In this document: positions 27,811 through 38,300 of the stretch, one piece after another
How the letters are laid out: every line of letters begins with the position of its first letter
Position numbering within the stretch: position 1 is the first letter of the stretch
From: Dyella lutea
GTDB lineage: Bacteria > Pseudomonadota > Gammaproteobacteria > Xanthomonadales > Rhodanobacteraceae
Assembly: GCF_024158035.1 (NCBI RefSeq)
Contig: NZ_JAMZEK010000001.1
Coordinates: forward strand, 654,001-718,000
Length of the DNA stretch: 64,000 nt
Reading direction: 5' to 3'
Translations under genes and position numbers: made by a program
Notes under the pieces: model-generated
Told to the model about the DNA's origin: nothing
The model's input: only the letters and a program-made list of their open reading frames with translations
Database searches by the model: none

Positions 27811-27927
27811 GGGGGGGCGGGAGCGTAGGGGGAGGGCGGGCATGCCGCACTTTGACGGGATGGCGGCCTTCGGGCTGTGGCACCGGTCACGCTGGGCAAA
27901 GCGTCTCGCTGCCGATTGGGCGCCGAT

Positions 27928-29742
27928 TCACCCGGCCGGGCGGCGAAAGCGGGCGACGTCGTGGCGCGCCAGCCAGTCCGGCAGCTCCGCCGCCGCCATC
28001 GGCCTGGCCAGGTGGTAACCCTGCACTTCGTCGCAGGCCATGCCCTGCACGGATGCGAAAATGCTGGCCGTCTCCACCCCCTCGACCACCACGCGGAAGC
28101 CCAGCTCACGCGCCAGCTCGGTCATCGAGCGCACGATCGCCCCGTCGTGCGGGCTCGCTTCCATCCCGCGGACGAACGACTGGTCGATCTTCAGGCTGGT
28201 CGCGGGCATCTCGCGCAGCGAGGTGAGGTTGCTGTAGCCGGTGCCGAAGTCGTCGATGGCGATGCCCACGCCCAGTGCGCGGATCGCCGCGAGGATCTCG
28301 CGGGTGGTGTCCGAATGTTCCAGCAGGGTGCCCTCGGTGACCTCCAGCTCCAGCGCCTCCAGCGCCACCGCATGGCGGCCGGCGGCTTCGCGCAGACGGT
28401 CGATCAGCTCGGTGCCCAGGTCGCTGCTGGAAACATTGATCGACAGCTTCAGGTCCAGTCCGGCGCGCTGCCACAGGCCGAGCTGGGCCACGCCGTGATC
28501 GAGCACCCATTCGGTGAGGCTGCGCATCAGGCCCGCCTGTTCGGCCAGCTCGATGAAGCGTCCCGGCGGGATCGTTCCCTGGGTCGGGTGCTGCCAGCGC
28601 GCCAGCGCCTCCACCGCGATGCAGCGGCCGCTGGCCAGGTCGACCCGCGGCTGGTAATGCAGGTCCAGCTCCGCCCGCTCGTTGAGCGCGGCGGCCAGCT
28701 CGGTGACGAGGAAGAATTCCTGCCGGTGGCGCTCGTCGTCGCTCGGTTCGTAGGTTGCCCAGCCGCGCACGCTCTCCTGCGCGGCATGCGAGGCACTCAT
28801 CACCAGCCGCAGCGGATCGCCGCCCTCCAGCTGATGGATGTCCAGGCTGAGCAGGCCCACGCCCGGCTGGACGCACAGCGGAATGCCGAGGCAGTCGAAC
28901 GGCTGGCGCAGGCGATGCACCAGCTCGTCCATCCGTGCGGCATCGAGGCCGTCCACCGAACCGGGAAGAATCGCTGCGAAACGGCTGGTACCCACCTGGT
29001 AGAGGTGGGTGTGTTCGGGCATCCACACCTGCACGCGAGCCGCCACGTCGCGCATCAGTTCGTCGGCGTAGGCATGACCCATGGCGCGGATGAAGGCGCT
29101 GAAACGGCTGACCGGTGCCACGTCGACCGCAATCAGCCAGGCCTGGTGCGCGCCGCCACGCTGGCGTGCCCGCAGATCCTCGAAGAAGGCATTGCGGTGC
29201 GGCAGTTGGGTCACCGGATCGATGCGGCCGACGTAGCTGCCCAGCACCAGGCCGGTGCCGGCGAGACGGGCCGCGTCGCGCAGGTCCGCGCACTCGCTCT
29301 CGTTGAGCCCGTCCCGCGGCGAGTAATCCATGACGCACAGCGCGCCCACGTGCTGGCCGCTGAGCGTGTATACCGGCTCGCTGGCGAAGAAGCGCATGCG
29401 CGTCGGGCCGATGTCGGTGAGCAGTGGCGCCCCGCCGAAGCGCGTGTCGGCCTCGGTGTCGGGCACGACCTGGGTCTGGCCCTGCCGGGTGGCTTCCAGA
29501 TAGCGCGGATGCAGCGCATGCGGGGAGTCGGGCCGGTGCGCATCGGCGCTGAACCAGAATGCGCTGCCCGTGGAAAGCACCAGCGACACCAGCGGCACAT
29601 GCAGCGAGTGCGCGGCCAGACGGGCCACCGCGTCGAAACCAGGCACCGCGAACCCTTCGCCGAACGCCTCGCGGGTGGCATCCGACGGAACGTCGAGCGC
29701 GCTTCCCGCCAGCCCCATGGATCCCGAATCGTGCACGGTCAC
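27928..29742 (-). CDS. GAF / degenerate GGDEF / EAL cyclic-di-GMP phosphodiesterase
   Basis: A 604-residue cytosolic signalling protein with a GTG start at 29742 (GAGG upstream). Residues about 20-175 are a GAF sensor; about 180-345 a diguanylate cyclase fold in which the GGDEF signature is replaced by GTSRF (251-255), so it cannot make c-di-GMP but may bind GTP; about 355-600 an EAL domain. The EAL domain looks active: Glu378 in VEALARW, SINVSSSDL, EVTEGTLLEH, DDFGTGYSN, SLKIDQSFV, VVEGVET and QGYHLARP all carry the metal and substrate ligands. It would hydrolyse c-di-GMP to pGpG and so favour motility over biofilm; the GAF ligand is unknown. It stands alone between pirin and ompW. Confidence 0.9.
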   Translation of the reverse strand: MTVHDSGSMGLAGSALDVPSDATREAFGEGFAVPGFDAVARLAAHSLHVPLVSLVLSTGSAFWFSADAHRPDSPHALHPRYLEATRQGQTQVVPDTEADTRFGGAPLLTDIGPTRMRFFASEPVYTLSGQHVGALCVMDYSPRDGLNESECADLRDAARLAGTGLVLGSYVGRIDPVTQLPHRNAFFEDLRARQRGGAHQAWLIAVDVAPVSRFSAFIRAMGHAYADELMRDVAARVQVWMPEHTHLYQVGTSRFAAILPGSVDGLDAARMDELVHRLRQPFDCLGIPLCVQPGVGLLSLDIHQLEGGDPLRLVMSASHAAQESVRGWATYEPSDDERHRQEFFLVTELAAALNERAELDLHYQPRVDLASGRCIAVEALARWQHPTQGTIPPGRFIELAEQAGLMRSLTEWVLDHGVAQLGLWQRAGLDLKLSINVSSSDLGTELIDRLREAAGRHAVALEALELEVTEGTLLEHSDTTREILAAIRALGVGIAIDDFGTGYSNLTSLREMPATSLKIDQSFVRGMEASPHDGAIVRSMTELARELGFRVVVEGVETASIFASVQGMACDEVQGYHLARPMAAAELPDWLARHDVARFRRPAG

Positions 29743-29889
29743 TCGTCCATCCTCGCCTGCTCGCCCGCGGCCCCGTATGAGTTGAATTTAGCGCAGGTTC
29801 AGTCCTTTGGGCGGGGCGATCCGTAAGCAGGCCGCCGAATCGCAAGGAGATCCGGCGGTCCTTTCCCGCCCCTTCCTTGGAGAGTCCCC

Positions 29890-30516
29890 ATGAAAGTCGC
29901 TTCCCCCGCAATCCTCGCCGGTGTCCTGCTGATGGCCGCCACCGGTGTGACCCAGGCGCAGCAGGCCCCGGGCGCAGGCTTCTATGGTGCGATCGGCTAT
30001 CACTACGTCAACCCGAAAAGCGGCAACGGCACCCTGGCCGGAGTCTTCCGCAGCGACATCAACAGCGACTCCGAGCCGACCCTGACCGTGGGCTACAACT
30101 TCGACGCCAACTGGAGCGCCGAAGCCTGGCTGCCGCTGACCAGGTTCAAGCACGACGTCAGCCTCGACGGGGCGAAGTCGGCCAGCATCAAGCACATGCC
30201 GTACCTGTTCACGGCGCAGTACCACTTCCTGCCGGATAGCCCGGTGCGCCCATTCATCGGCGCCGGCTACGGCTTCGTCAACGTCAGCGGCGAGCGCACC
30301 ACCGGCCCGATCGCCGGCACCACGCTCAACGTGAAGGGCGCGGACGGCTTCGTCGGGCAGTTCGGCGCGGACTGGTACGCCAGCGACAACGTGTTCGTGC
30401 GGGCAGACGCACGCTACTTCGACTGGAAGAGCAAGGTCGAGCTCAACGGTGCCGGCATCGGCGAAGTGAAGGTAAACCCCTGGATCTATGGCGTGAGCGT
30501 GGGCTACCGCTTCTGA
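29890..30516 (+). CDS. ompW: OmpW family outer-membrane protein
   Basis: A 208-residue eight-stranded beta-barrel with a signal peptide (MKVASPAILAGVLLMAATGV...QAQ), the family motifs PTLTVGYNFDANWSAE, FIGAGYGFVN and NVFVRADARYFDW, and the C-terminal strand PWIYGVSVGYRF ending in Phe. GGAGAG lies nine bases before the ATG. OmpW forms a narrow hydrophobic channel and is linked to stress or small hydrophobic compound passage; the substrate is not known here. Monocistronic, with a strong terminator downstream. Confidence 0.9.
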   Translation: MKVASPAILAGVLLMAATGVTQAQQAPGAGFYGAIGYHYVNPKSGNGTLAGVFRSDINSDSEPTLTVGYNFDANWSAEAWLPLTRFKHDVSLDGAKSASIKHMPYLFTAQYHFLPDSPVRPFIGAGYGFVNVSGERTTGPIAGTTLNVKGADGFVGQFGADWYASDNVFVRADARYFDWKSKVELNGAGIGEVKVNPWIYGVSVGYRF

Positions 30517-30542
30517 GCCCGCCACGCAGGCGTTTCCTGCAG

Positions 30543-30570
30543 CGGCCGCCAGCATGGCGGCCGTCTTTTT
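30543..30570 (+). terminator. Intrinsic terminator of ompW
   Basis: A 9-bp stem cggccgcca with 3-nt loop and tggcggccg, followed by TCTTTTT. It overlaps the last bases of the convergent zapE. Confidence 0.85.
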
Positions 30571-31684
30571 ATTCGGGGCGGTGCGGGGCGGCGAGATACT
30601 CCTCGCTCTGCATCTCGATCAGCCGCGACTCGGTGCGGCCGAACTCGGCGCGCAGACGCTCGCCGTCGTACAGCTCGGTGATCGGTGCGGCGGCCGACAG
30701 CACCAGCTTGACGCGGCGGTCGTAGAACTCGTCCACCAGCTGCACGAAGCGCTTGGCGGCGTCCTCGCTGTAGATGGTGAACTGCGGCACGTTGGACACC
30801 AGGATCGTGGCCGAAGACTTCGCCAGCGCGATGTAGTCGGCGACCGCGCGCGGCCCGTCGCACAGCGCGTCGAAGGCGAACCACAGCACGCCCTCGGCAC
30901 GTCGGCGCACCGGGATCTCGCGGCCGTTGAGCACGATCGGGGTATCTTCCTCGGCGTCTTCCTGCGCCTGGCTGGCGAAGATGCGTGCCAGTGCACGTTC
31001 GGCCTCGGGGCCGGGCGGAGTGAGATACACCGCCGCCTGGGTCAGCGCGCGCAGTCGCCAGTCGTGCGGCGACACCATCTCGACCACGTGGCAGTGCTTC
31101 TCCAGCAGGGCGATCGCCGGCAGGAAGCGGGCACGTTGCAGGCCGTCGCGGTAGAGCTTCGCCGGCACCGTGTTGGAGGTGGTCACCAGCGTGACGCCGC
31201 GGGCGAACAGCGCGTCCAGCAGGTTGGCCAGGATCATCGCGTCGCCGATGTCGCTGACCAGGAATTCGTCCAGACACAGCACCCGGCAGCGTCTGGCGAT
31301 GCGCGCGGCGACCTCGACCAGCGGGTCGGCCCGCTCGCCCAGCGCGCGCAGCTCCGCGTGCACCTCGCCCATGAAGCGGTGGAAGTGCCGCCGAAGCGCG
31401 GTCCCGGCCGGCAGGCTGGCCACGAACAGGTCCATCAGGAAGGTCTTGCCGCGACCCACGCTGCCCCACAGGTACAGGCCCGGCACCGGGGCGGCCGGAT
31501 CGTTGCCGAGCAGCGTCTTCAGCCGACCGAACAAGCCCGGGGCTTCCGGCACGGCGCTCAGCGCGGTATGCATGCGGTCGAACTCGGGCAGCACGGCGAG
31601 CTGCGCCGGGTCGCTTTCCCAGCGGTGCGCGATCACGCCCTCGTGGTAGCGCGCGCTGGGCGCGCCGGCGATGGTCTCAGGCAT
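30569..31684 (-). CDS. zapE: Cell division protein ZapE (AFG1-like ATPase)
   Basis: A 371-residue cytosolic AAA+ ATPase of the AFG1/ZapE family, which in E. coli binds FtsZ and affects the Z-ring under low oxygen or high temperature. Walker A is GSVGRGKT (residues about 74-81), Walker B RVLCLDEFLVSDIGDA, sensor TTSNTVPAKLYRDGLQRARF, and the C-terminal VPQFTIYSEDAAKRFVQLVDEFYDR block is typical. Length is as usual. It follows the alpha/beta hydrolase by 12 bp in the same direction and probably shares its transcript. Confidence 0.92.
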   Translation of the reverse strand: MPETIAGAPSARYHEGVIAHRWESDPAQLAVLPEFDRMHTALSAVPEAPGLFGRLKTLLGNDPAAPVPGLYLWGSVGRGKTFLMDLFVASLPAGTALRRHFHRFMGEVHAELRALGERADPLVEVAARIARRCRVLCLDEFLVSDIGDAMILANLLDALFARGVTLVTTSNTVPAKLYRDGLQRARFLPAIALLEKHCHVVEMVSPHDWRLRALTQAAVYLTPPGPEAERALARIFASQAQEDAEEDTPIVLNGREIPVRRRAEGVLWFAFDALCDGPRAVADYIALAKSSATILVSNVPQFTIYSEDAAKRFVQLVDEFYDRRVKLVLSAAAPITELYDGERLRAEFGRTESRLIEMQSEEYLAAPHRPE

Positions 31685-31696
31685 CGGCGGTCGGAC

Positions 31697-32392
31697 TCAG
31701 TGGCGTTCGGGCGGCAGCCAGCGGCGCGCGGCGGCCTTCACCGCACCGCGCAGGTCCATCAGGCGGCGGTGGAAGAAGTGGCCGGTCTCGGGCATGCGCA
31801 CCAGCTCCGGCTTCACCTCGAGGCCGTCGATCCAGTCGAACACCGCCTGCGGGTCGACCACCTCGTCTTCCTCGCCCATCACCACCAGCCAGGGGCAGCG
31901 CGGGATCTCGAAGCCGTCGAACGGCCAGCGCCCGGCCGGCGGCGCGATGCTGATCAGCGCGTGGGCGCCCAGTCGCACCGCATTGCGGATGGTGACGTAG
32001 CTGCCGAACGAGAAGCCGGCCAGCCACAGGTCTTCGCCGGGGCGCACGCGGCGCACCCAGTCGACCACCGCGGCCAGGTCGTCGCCTTCGCCGTTGCCTT
32101 GGTCGTACTGGCCTTCCGAGGCGCCGGTGCCGCGGAAATTGAAGCGCACCGTGTCCAGGCCGGATTCGCGCAGCGCGCGCTCGACCATGGTCACCACCTT
32201 GTTGTGCATGGTGCCGCCCTGCACCGGATTGGGGTGGCAGATCACGGCAACGCCGCGGCGGGCACCCGGGCGCTCGGCCAGGTCGGTGATGGTTTCCAGC
32301 TCGCCGGCCGGGCCGGTGAGCATGAAGCTGGCGGCCTCGTCGGGGAACCGGGCCGGATCATGGGGCAGGGCGGCAATGTTCATCTGCAGCAT
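31697..32392 (-). CDS. Alpha/beta hydrolase
   Basis: A 231-residue small alpha/beta hydrolase of the bacterial group with HPNPVQGGTMHNK near residue 53. The nucleophile elbow is AGFSFGS (Ser), the acid Asp in MGEEDEVVD and the base His in ETGHFFH, so the triad is complete. No signal peptide. An alternative ATG three codons in (32383) is equally good. Esterase or lipase activity is likely but the substrate is unknown. First gene of a probable pair with zapE and divergent from acpH. Confidence 0.85.
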   Translation of the reverse strand: MLQMNIAALPHDPARFPDEAASFMLTGPAGELETITDLAERPGARRGVAVICHPNPVQGGTMHNKVVTMVERALRESGLDTVRFNFRGTGASEGQYDQGNGEGDDLAAVVDWVRRVRPGEDLWLAGFSFGSYVTIRNAVRLGAHALISIAPPAGRWPFDGFEIPRCPWLVVMGEEDEVVDPQAVFDWIDGLEVKPELVRMPETGHFFHRRLMDLRGAVKAAARRWLPPERH

Positions 32393-32444
32393 GATAACCG
32401 CGCGGCTTGTCCCCCGTCCGCGGCGGCCGCATCTGGGTCAGGCG

Positions 32445-33044
32445 ATGAACCATCTTGCCCACGCCCTGCTGGCCGGTAACGACGAGGCGCTGCGCCTGGG
32501 CGGCATGCTCGGCGACTTCGTGCGCGGCGCACCGGAGGCGGACTGGTCGGCCGGGGTCGCGGCCGGCATCCGCCTGCACCGGGCGATCGACGCCTACACC
32601 GATGCACACCCGCAGGTGCTGGCGGCCAAGGCGCGGCTGGAACCGCCGTTCCGGCGCTATGCGGGGATCCTGCTGGACGTGTGGTTCGATCATCTGCTGG
32701 CGCGCGATTTCGACCGATGGTCGTCGACGTCGCTGGATGCGTTCTCCGGTCACCTGCGCCAGTTGCTGGTCGATCACCGGGCGAGCCTGCCGCCCGGCCT
32801 GGCGCGCTTTCTCGCCTATATGCAGGTGAACGATCTGCCGGCCACCTACGCGCGGCCGGAGGTGGTCGGGCGGGCGTTGGCGGGGATCGGCCAGCGACTG
32901 CGCCGTGACAATCCGCTCGCCGACGCCCTGCCCGTGCTGCAGGCGAATGCTCCCGTGCTGGCCGGACATTTCGAGGCGTTCTTCCCTGACCTGCTGGATT
33001 TCGCGCGGGACTGGCAGGCGACCAGAGGCGTCGACGGCGCATAA
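32445..33044 (+). CDS. acpH: Acyl carrier protein phosphodiesterase
   Basis: A 199-residue protein of the AcpH family, which removes the 4'-phosphopantetheine arm from acyl carrier protein in the cytoplasm. The start MNHLAHALLAGNDEALRLGG at 32445 and GDFVRG, followed by GIRLHRAIDAYTDAHP, are the conserved HD-like metal site region; the downstream ILLDVWFDHLLARDF block also matches. Length is as usual for the family. It ends at a terminator shared with the convergent cytochrome gene. Confidence 0.9.
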   Translation: MNHLAHALLAGNDEALRLGGMLGDFVRGAPEADWSAGVAAGIRLHRAIDAYTDAHPQVLAAKARLEPPFRRYAGILLDVWFDHLLARDFDRWSSTSLDAFSGHLRQLLVDHRASLPPGLARFLAYMQVNDLPATYARPEVVGRALAGIGQRLRRDNPLADALPVLQANAPVLAGHFEAFFPDLLDFARDWQATRGVDGA

Positions 33045-33047
33045 AAA

Positions 33048-33072
33048 AACGCCGCCCGGTCGGGGCGGCGTT
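33048..33072. terminator. Terminator between acpH and cytochrome gene
   Basis: A 10-bp stem aacgccgccc with 5-nt loop and its complement, preceded by a seven-A run. The A run gives a good U tail on the minus strand (cytochrome gene); on the plus strand TTCTTC follows. Confidence 0.8.
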
Positions 33073-33095
33073 CTTCGATCGCGGAAGGGTGCGGC

Positions 33096-33629
33096 TTACT
33101 TGGCCTGGTCGGTGATCCAGGTCACTGCGGCCTTGACCTGCGCGTCGGTCAACGCCGGGTTGCCGCCCTTGGGCGGCATGAAGTTGCCGTCCGGGCCGTG
33201 GTAGCCCTCGGTCGCATGCTTGATCAGCGTGGCCATGCCCTGTGCCAGTCGCGGCGCCCAGGCGGCCTTGTCGCCAAGCTTGGGCGCACCGGCGACGCCG
33301 GCGGTGTGGCAGCTGTGGCAGAGGTTTCCGTAGATGGTCTTGCCGTCGGTGGTGCCACCGTAGGCCACCTGTGCGGCGGCCGCCTTGGCCGCGGCTTCCG
33401 CGGCGGCGGCGATCGCCGCACGGCCGGTGTTGCCCGAGTACACCGCGCCGACCGGCGCAATGCGCGCGGCAAGCTGCTTGGCGGCGACCGGGTTGGTTTC
33501 CTTCGGTTCGTGGTTGTAGATCGTCCAGCCCAGGGCGATTAGCAACACGGTCAGCACAGCCAGGCCTGCGATCAGCCAGGAGAACTGGCGCATGAAGCTC
33601 TGATCGGATTTGCTCAGGGAACCGCTCAC
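33096..33629 (-). CDS. Membrane-anchored cytochrome c (cytochrome c5-like)
   Basis: A 177-residue cytochrome. I choose the GTG at 33629 because it has GGAG eight bases upstream and the product starts like related cytochromes (VSGSLSKSDQSFMRQFSWLI); the longer frame to 33752 has no such support. A membrane anchor spans about residues 16-36, followed by an Ala-rich linker and one haem site LCHSCH (Cys104, Cys107, His108), with the Met ligand candidate in NFMPPKGG. The C-terminal VTWITDQAK is typical. It acts in the periplasm, carrying electrons to terminal oxidases. Monocistronic. Confidence 0.85.
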   Translation of the reverse strand: MSGSLSKSDQSFMRQFSWLIAGLAVLTVLLIALGWTIYNHEPKETNPVAAKQLAARIAPVGAVYSGNTGRAAIAAAAEAAAKAAAAQVAYGGTTDGKTIYGNLCHSCHTAGVAGAPKLGDKAAWAPRLAQGMATLIKHATEGYHGPDGNFMPPKGGNPALTDAQVKAAVTWITDQAK

Positions 33630-33993
33630 GAACGTACTCCAGTCGATGGGAGGAGCCGCGGGGCCACCATGAATCCCCCGGCGCGACACCGCGGGTCCCC
33701 GTCGGACCCGGTTCGGTGGCAACCGCGGGAGTATAGACGAAGCCCCGGCCAACTTTCAGCGCGTCCGCATGGCGGCGGCGGGCGGCGCGCGGTATCTTGC
33801 GCCTGCTGCGGCGCGGCGTGGCACTCACCCCGCGAACCCTCCACCCTGCCATCGGTCATAGCTCGACCATGTCAACCGGCAGTGTCCGGTCTCGTTGCAG
33901 TGCACCTATCCTTTTCCCAGCCACAACCCAAGGCAGGGCGCGCTCCTTGCGCGCAGGGCCCCCAGCCTCGCCGTCTGAACCCGGGAGTTTCAC
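33630..33993. other. Divergent intergenic region, cytochrome gene / RND operon
   Basis: 364 bp without a gene I can support. It must hold both promoters. I see a small hairpin (gcgcgc-tcctt-gcgcgc, about 33937-33953) shortly before the adaptor gene but no clear operator or regulator gene; short open frames here have no coding features. Confidence 0.5.
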
Positions 33994-35250
33994 ATGTCGC
34001 GTTTTTGGAAGATCGCGCTGATCGTCGTTGCCGTGCTCGTGGTGGGCGCGGTCGGTCTTCGCCTCGTGCACAAGCCTGGCGCCGCGGGGCGCAGCCAAGC
34101 CGGCGCGCCGTCCGGCCAGCCGGGTGCGCCGGGCGAGGGCAAGGGCAAGGACGAGCCGGTGCCGGTGACGGTCGAGCCGGTCGCCGTGCAGAACGTGCCG
34201 GTCTACCTCACCGCGCTGGGCACGGTGCAGGCGCTCAACACAGTGACCGTCAGCCCGCAGGTCGGCGGCCTGCTGATGAAGCTGAATTTCACCGAGGGCC
34301 AGGAAGTGCACAAGGGCGAGGTGCTGGCCGAGATCGATCCGCGCTCGCTGCAGGCCACCTACGACCAGGCGGTGGCCCGCAAGGGACAGGATGCCGCGCA
34401 GCTCTCCACGGCGCGCAGCAACCTGGCGCGCAGCCTGGACCTGGCCAAGCAGGGCTACATCTCCAAGCAGGACATGGACACGCTGCGCAACACCGTCAGC
34501 CAGTACGAGGCCGCGGTGGCGGCGGACGAGGCCAGCATCAACGATGCCAAGGTGCAGCTGGGCTACACCAAGGTGATCGCGCCGATCACCGGCCTGGCCG
34601 GCATCCGCGGCGTGGACCCGGGCAACATCGTCACCACCAGCTCGAGCATCGTCACCTTGACCGAGGTGCACCCGATCAACGTGATCTTCCCGCTGCCGGA
34701 GCAGAACGTGGAGCTGGTGCGCAGTTCGCAGGCCCGCGGCGAGCCGCTGGAGGTGGCGGCGCTGGACAGCGCCGGCAGCAAGGTGATCGCCGGCAAGGGC
34801 GTGCTGAAGGTGATCAACAACCAGATCGACACCAGTACCGGCACCTTCAACCTGAAGGCCGAGTTCCCCAACGACGAGAACGCCCTGTTCCCGGGCCAGT
34901 TCGTCAACGTGCGGCTAAAGGTGAACACGGTGCAGGGCGGCCTGGTGATCCCGTCGCAGGCGGTGCAGCGCGGGCCGGACGGCGACTACGTGTACCTGCT
35001 GCAGCCGGACAGCACGGTGAAGATGCAGCCGGTGACCACCGGCCAGGAAGTGGGCGATACCCACGTGATGGTCACCCAGGGCCTGAAGGCCGCCGAGCAG
35101 GTGGTCACCGAGGGGCAGTTCCGCCTCAAGCCCGGCAGCAAGGTCAAGGCGCTCAAGCCGGGCGAGGTGCCCGCCGCGCCGACCGAGGCCGAGCTGAAGA
35201 AGGCGGCACAGGGCGCGAAGGAAGGTGGTCGCCGCGGTCACCGCGGCTGA
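33994..35250 (+). CDS. mdtA: RND efflux periplasmic adaptor, MdtA-like
   Basis: A 418-residue membrane-fusion protein linking an inner-membrane RND pump to an outer-membrane channel. It has an N-terminal membrane anchor (residues about 5-25), a Gly/Pro-rich spacer, the lipoyl half-motifs VSPQVGGLLMKLNFTEGQEV and GYTKVIAPITGLAGIRGVDP around a short coiled-coil hairpin, and a beta-barrel domain (DTSTGTFNLKAEFPN, FPGQFVNVRL). The tail is Lys/Gly-rich. The start has a GGGAG site. It is the first gene of an MdtABC-like operon, followed after 114 bp by the first permease. Substrates could be bile salts, novobiocin-like drugs or plant compounds as in relatives. Confidence 0.92.
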   Translation: MSRFWKIALIVVAVLVVGAVGLRLVHKPGAAGRSQAGAPSGQPGAPGEGKGKDEPVPVTVEPVAVQNVPVYLTALGTVQALNTVTVSPQVGGLLMKLNFTEGQEVHKGEVLAEIDPRSLQATYDQAVARKGQDAAQLSTARSNLARSLDLAKQGYISKQDMDTLRNTVSQYEAAVAADEASINDAKVQLGYTKVIAPITGLAGIRGVDPGNIVTTSSSIVTLTEVHPINVIFPLPEQNVELVRSSQARGEPLEVAALDSAGSKVIAGKGVLKVINNQIDTSTGTFNLKAEFPNDENALFPGQFVNVRLKVNTVQGGLVIPSQAVQRGPDGDYVYLLQPDSTVKMQPVTTGQEVGDTHVMVTQGLKAAEQVVTEGQFRLKPGSKVKALKPGEVPAAPTEAELKKAAQGAKEGGRRGHRG

Positions 35251-35364
35251 CGATGATCGATCGCCGTGGCCGGCGGAGCCGGCCCCGGCGTGCGGGTGTC
35301 CGGCACCCGCGCATCCACCGAGGGCGGGGCCGGGGCCCCGCCACTGACGGCAGACCAGGACACC

Positions 35365-38300
35365 ATGGGATTCTCATCGCTCTTCATCCGACGCCCGATC
35401 GCCACCTCGCTGCTGATGGTGGCGGTGCTGCTGCTGGGCGTGCTCGGCTATCGCCAGCTGCCGGTGTCGGCACTGCCTGAAATCGACGCGCCCAGTCTGG
35501 TCGTCACCACGCAGTATCCCGGCGCCAGCGCGGCCACCATGGCGGCCCTGGTCACCACGCCGCTGGAGCGCCAGTTCGGACAGATCTCCGGCCTGGCGAT
35601 GATGAGCTCGGACTCCTCCGCCGGCCTGTCGACGATCGTGCTGCAGTTCAACATGGACCGCGACATCGACATCGCGGCGCAGGACGTGCAGGCGGCGATC
35701 AGCACCTCCAAGGGCACGCTGCCGAACAACCTGCCGTATCCGCCCGTCTACAACCGGGTGAATCCGGCCGACGCGCCGATCCTCACCCTGATGCTCACTT
35801 CCGACAGCCGCCAGCTGCGCGAGGTGAACGACCTGGCCGATTCGATCATTGCCCAGAAGCTGTCGCAGGTGCAGGGCGTGGGCCTGGTGTCGATCGCCGG
35901 CAACGTGCGCCCGGCGGTGCGCGTGCAGGTGAATCCGGCACAGCTGTCCAACCTCGGCCTGACCATGGAGGACGTGCGCAGCGCGCTCAGCCAGGCCAAC
36001 GTCAACGCGCCCAAGGGCACGCTCAACGGCAAGACGCAGAGCTACTCGATCGGCACCAACGACCAGCTGGTCGACGCGCAGCAGTACAAGAACACCATCA
36101 TCAGCTACAGGAACGGCGCGCCGGTGCGTCTGTCCGACGTGGCCAAGGTGGTCGACGGCGTGGAGAACGACCAGCTCGCCGCCTGGGCCAACGGCAAGCC
36201 GGCGGTACTGCTGGACATCCGCCGCCAGCCCGGCGCGAACATCGTCAAGACGGTGGAGCAGATCCGCGCGACGCTGCCGTCGCTCAAGGCGGTGCTGCCG
36301 GCCGACGTGCACCTGGACGTGTTCGCCGACCGCACCATCACCATCCGCGCCTCGGTGCACGACGTGCAGTTCACCCTGATCCTGACCATCTTCCTGGTGG
36401 TGGCGGTGATCTTCGTGTTCCTGCGCCGGCTGTGGGCGACGATCATTCCGTCGGTGGCGGTGCCGCTGTCCTTGATGGGCACGTTCGGCGTGATGTCGTT
36501 CGCCGGCATGTCGCTGGACAACCTCTCGCTGATGGCGCTCACCGTGGCCACCGGCTTCGTGGTGGACGATGCGATCGTGATGATCGAGAACATCGTGCGC
36601 TACATCGAACAGGGCAAGAGCGGCAAGGAGGCGGCCGAGATCGGCGCCAAGGAGATCGGCTTCACCGTGCTGTCGCTTACCGTGTCGCTGGTCGCGGTAT
36701 TCCTGCCGCTGCTGCTGATGCCCGGCGTCACCGGCCGCCTGTTCCACGAATTCGCCTGGGTGCTGACCATCGCGGTGGCGATCTCGATGCTCGTGTCGCT
36801 GACGCTGACGCCGATGATGTGCGCCTACCTGCTCAAGCCCGACCAGCTGCCGCCGGGCGACGACAGCCACGAGCGCCATGCCGTCGGCGGCAAGCGCGAC
36901 CTGTGGACGCGTACGGTGGATCTTTATGCCAGCACGCTGGACTGGGTGCTCGACCATCGCCGGCTGACCATGCTGGTGGCCGGTGCGGCGGTGGTGCTCA
37001 CCGTGTTCCTGTACATCGCCATCCCCAAGGGCCTGCTGCCAGAGCAGGACACCGGCCTGATTACCGGCGTGGTGCAGGCCGACGAGAACGTCGCGTTCCC
37101 GCAGATGGAGGCGCGCACCAAGGCGGTCGCCGACGCGCTGCGCAAGAACCCGGCCGTGACCGGCGTGGCCGCGTTCATCGGCGCCGGCTCGATCAACCCC
37201 ACGCTCAACCAGGGCCAGCTGTCGATCGTGCTGAAGGACCGTTCCGAACGCGGCGGCCTGGACAAGGTGCTGCCCAGCCTGCAGGCCGCCGTGGCCAATA
37301 TCCCGGGCGTGGCGCTCTACCTCAAGCCGGTGCAGGACGTCACGCTGGACAGCCGCGTTTCGGCCACCGAGTACCAGTACTCGCTGTCCGACGTGAATGC
37401 CTCGGAGCTGTCCGGCTACGCCGAGAAACTGACCCAGACGCTGCGCCAGCTGCCTGCGCTGGCCGACGTGGACAACAACCTGGCCGACTCCGGCAATGCG
37501 TTGAAGCTCACCATCGACCGCGACAAGGCCAGTCGCCTCGGGGTGCCGGTGCAGACCATCGACGACACGCTGTACGACGCGTTCGGCCAGCGCCAGATCT
37601 CGACCATCTTCACCCAGCTCAACCAGTACCGCGTGGTGCTGGAGGTGGCGCCACAGTTCCGCAACACCACCGATCTGCTCAACAAGCTCACCGTGCGCGG
37701 CAACGGAAACGGCGCGCTGACCGGCTCCAACGCCACCAGCTTCGGCCAGCTCACCTCTAGCAACTCGGCCACGCCCTCGGGCATCGGCAACACCGGCAAC
37801 GTCGGCTTCCAGGTCGGCGCCGGCGGCAGCATCCCGATCTCGTCGCTGGCCAGCGCCGAGTACACCAGTGCGCCGCTGGTGGTCAGCCACCAGCAGCAGC
37901 TGCCGGCGGTGACCATCTCGTTCAACCTGGCGCCGGGCTATTCGCTGTCGCAGGCGGTCGATGCGATCAACCAGACGGTGAAGCAGCAGAACCTGCCGCC
38001 GCAGGTGCGTGGCGAGTTCGTCGGCAAGGCGGCGGAGTTCTCCTCCTCGCTGGGTGACGAGGTGCTGCTGCTGCTCGCCTCGGTAATCGTGATCTACATC
38101 GTGCTGGGCGTGCTGTACGAGAGCTACATCCACCCGATCACGATCATTTCCACCCTGCCGCCGGCCGGCGTGGGCGCACTGCTGGCGCTGATCCTGTGCG
38201 GCTTCAGCCTGTCGGTGGACGGCATTGTCGGCATCGTGCTGCTGATCGGCATCGTGAAAAAGAACGCGATCATGATGATCGACTTCGCGATCGAGGCGCA

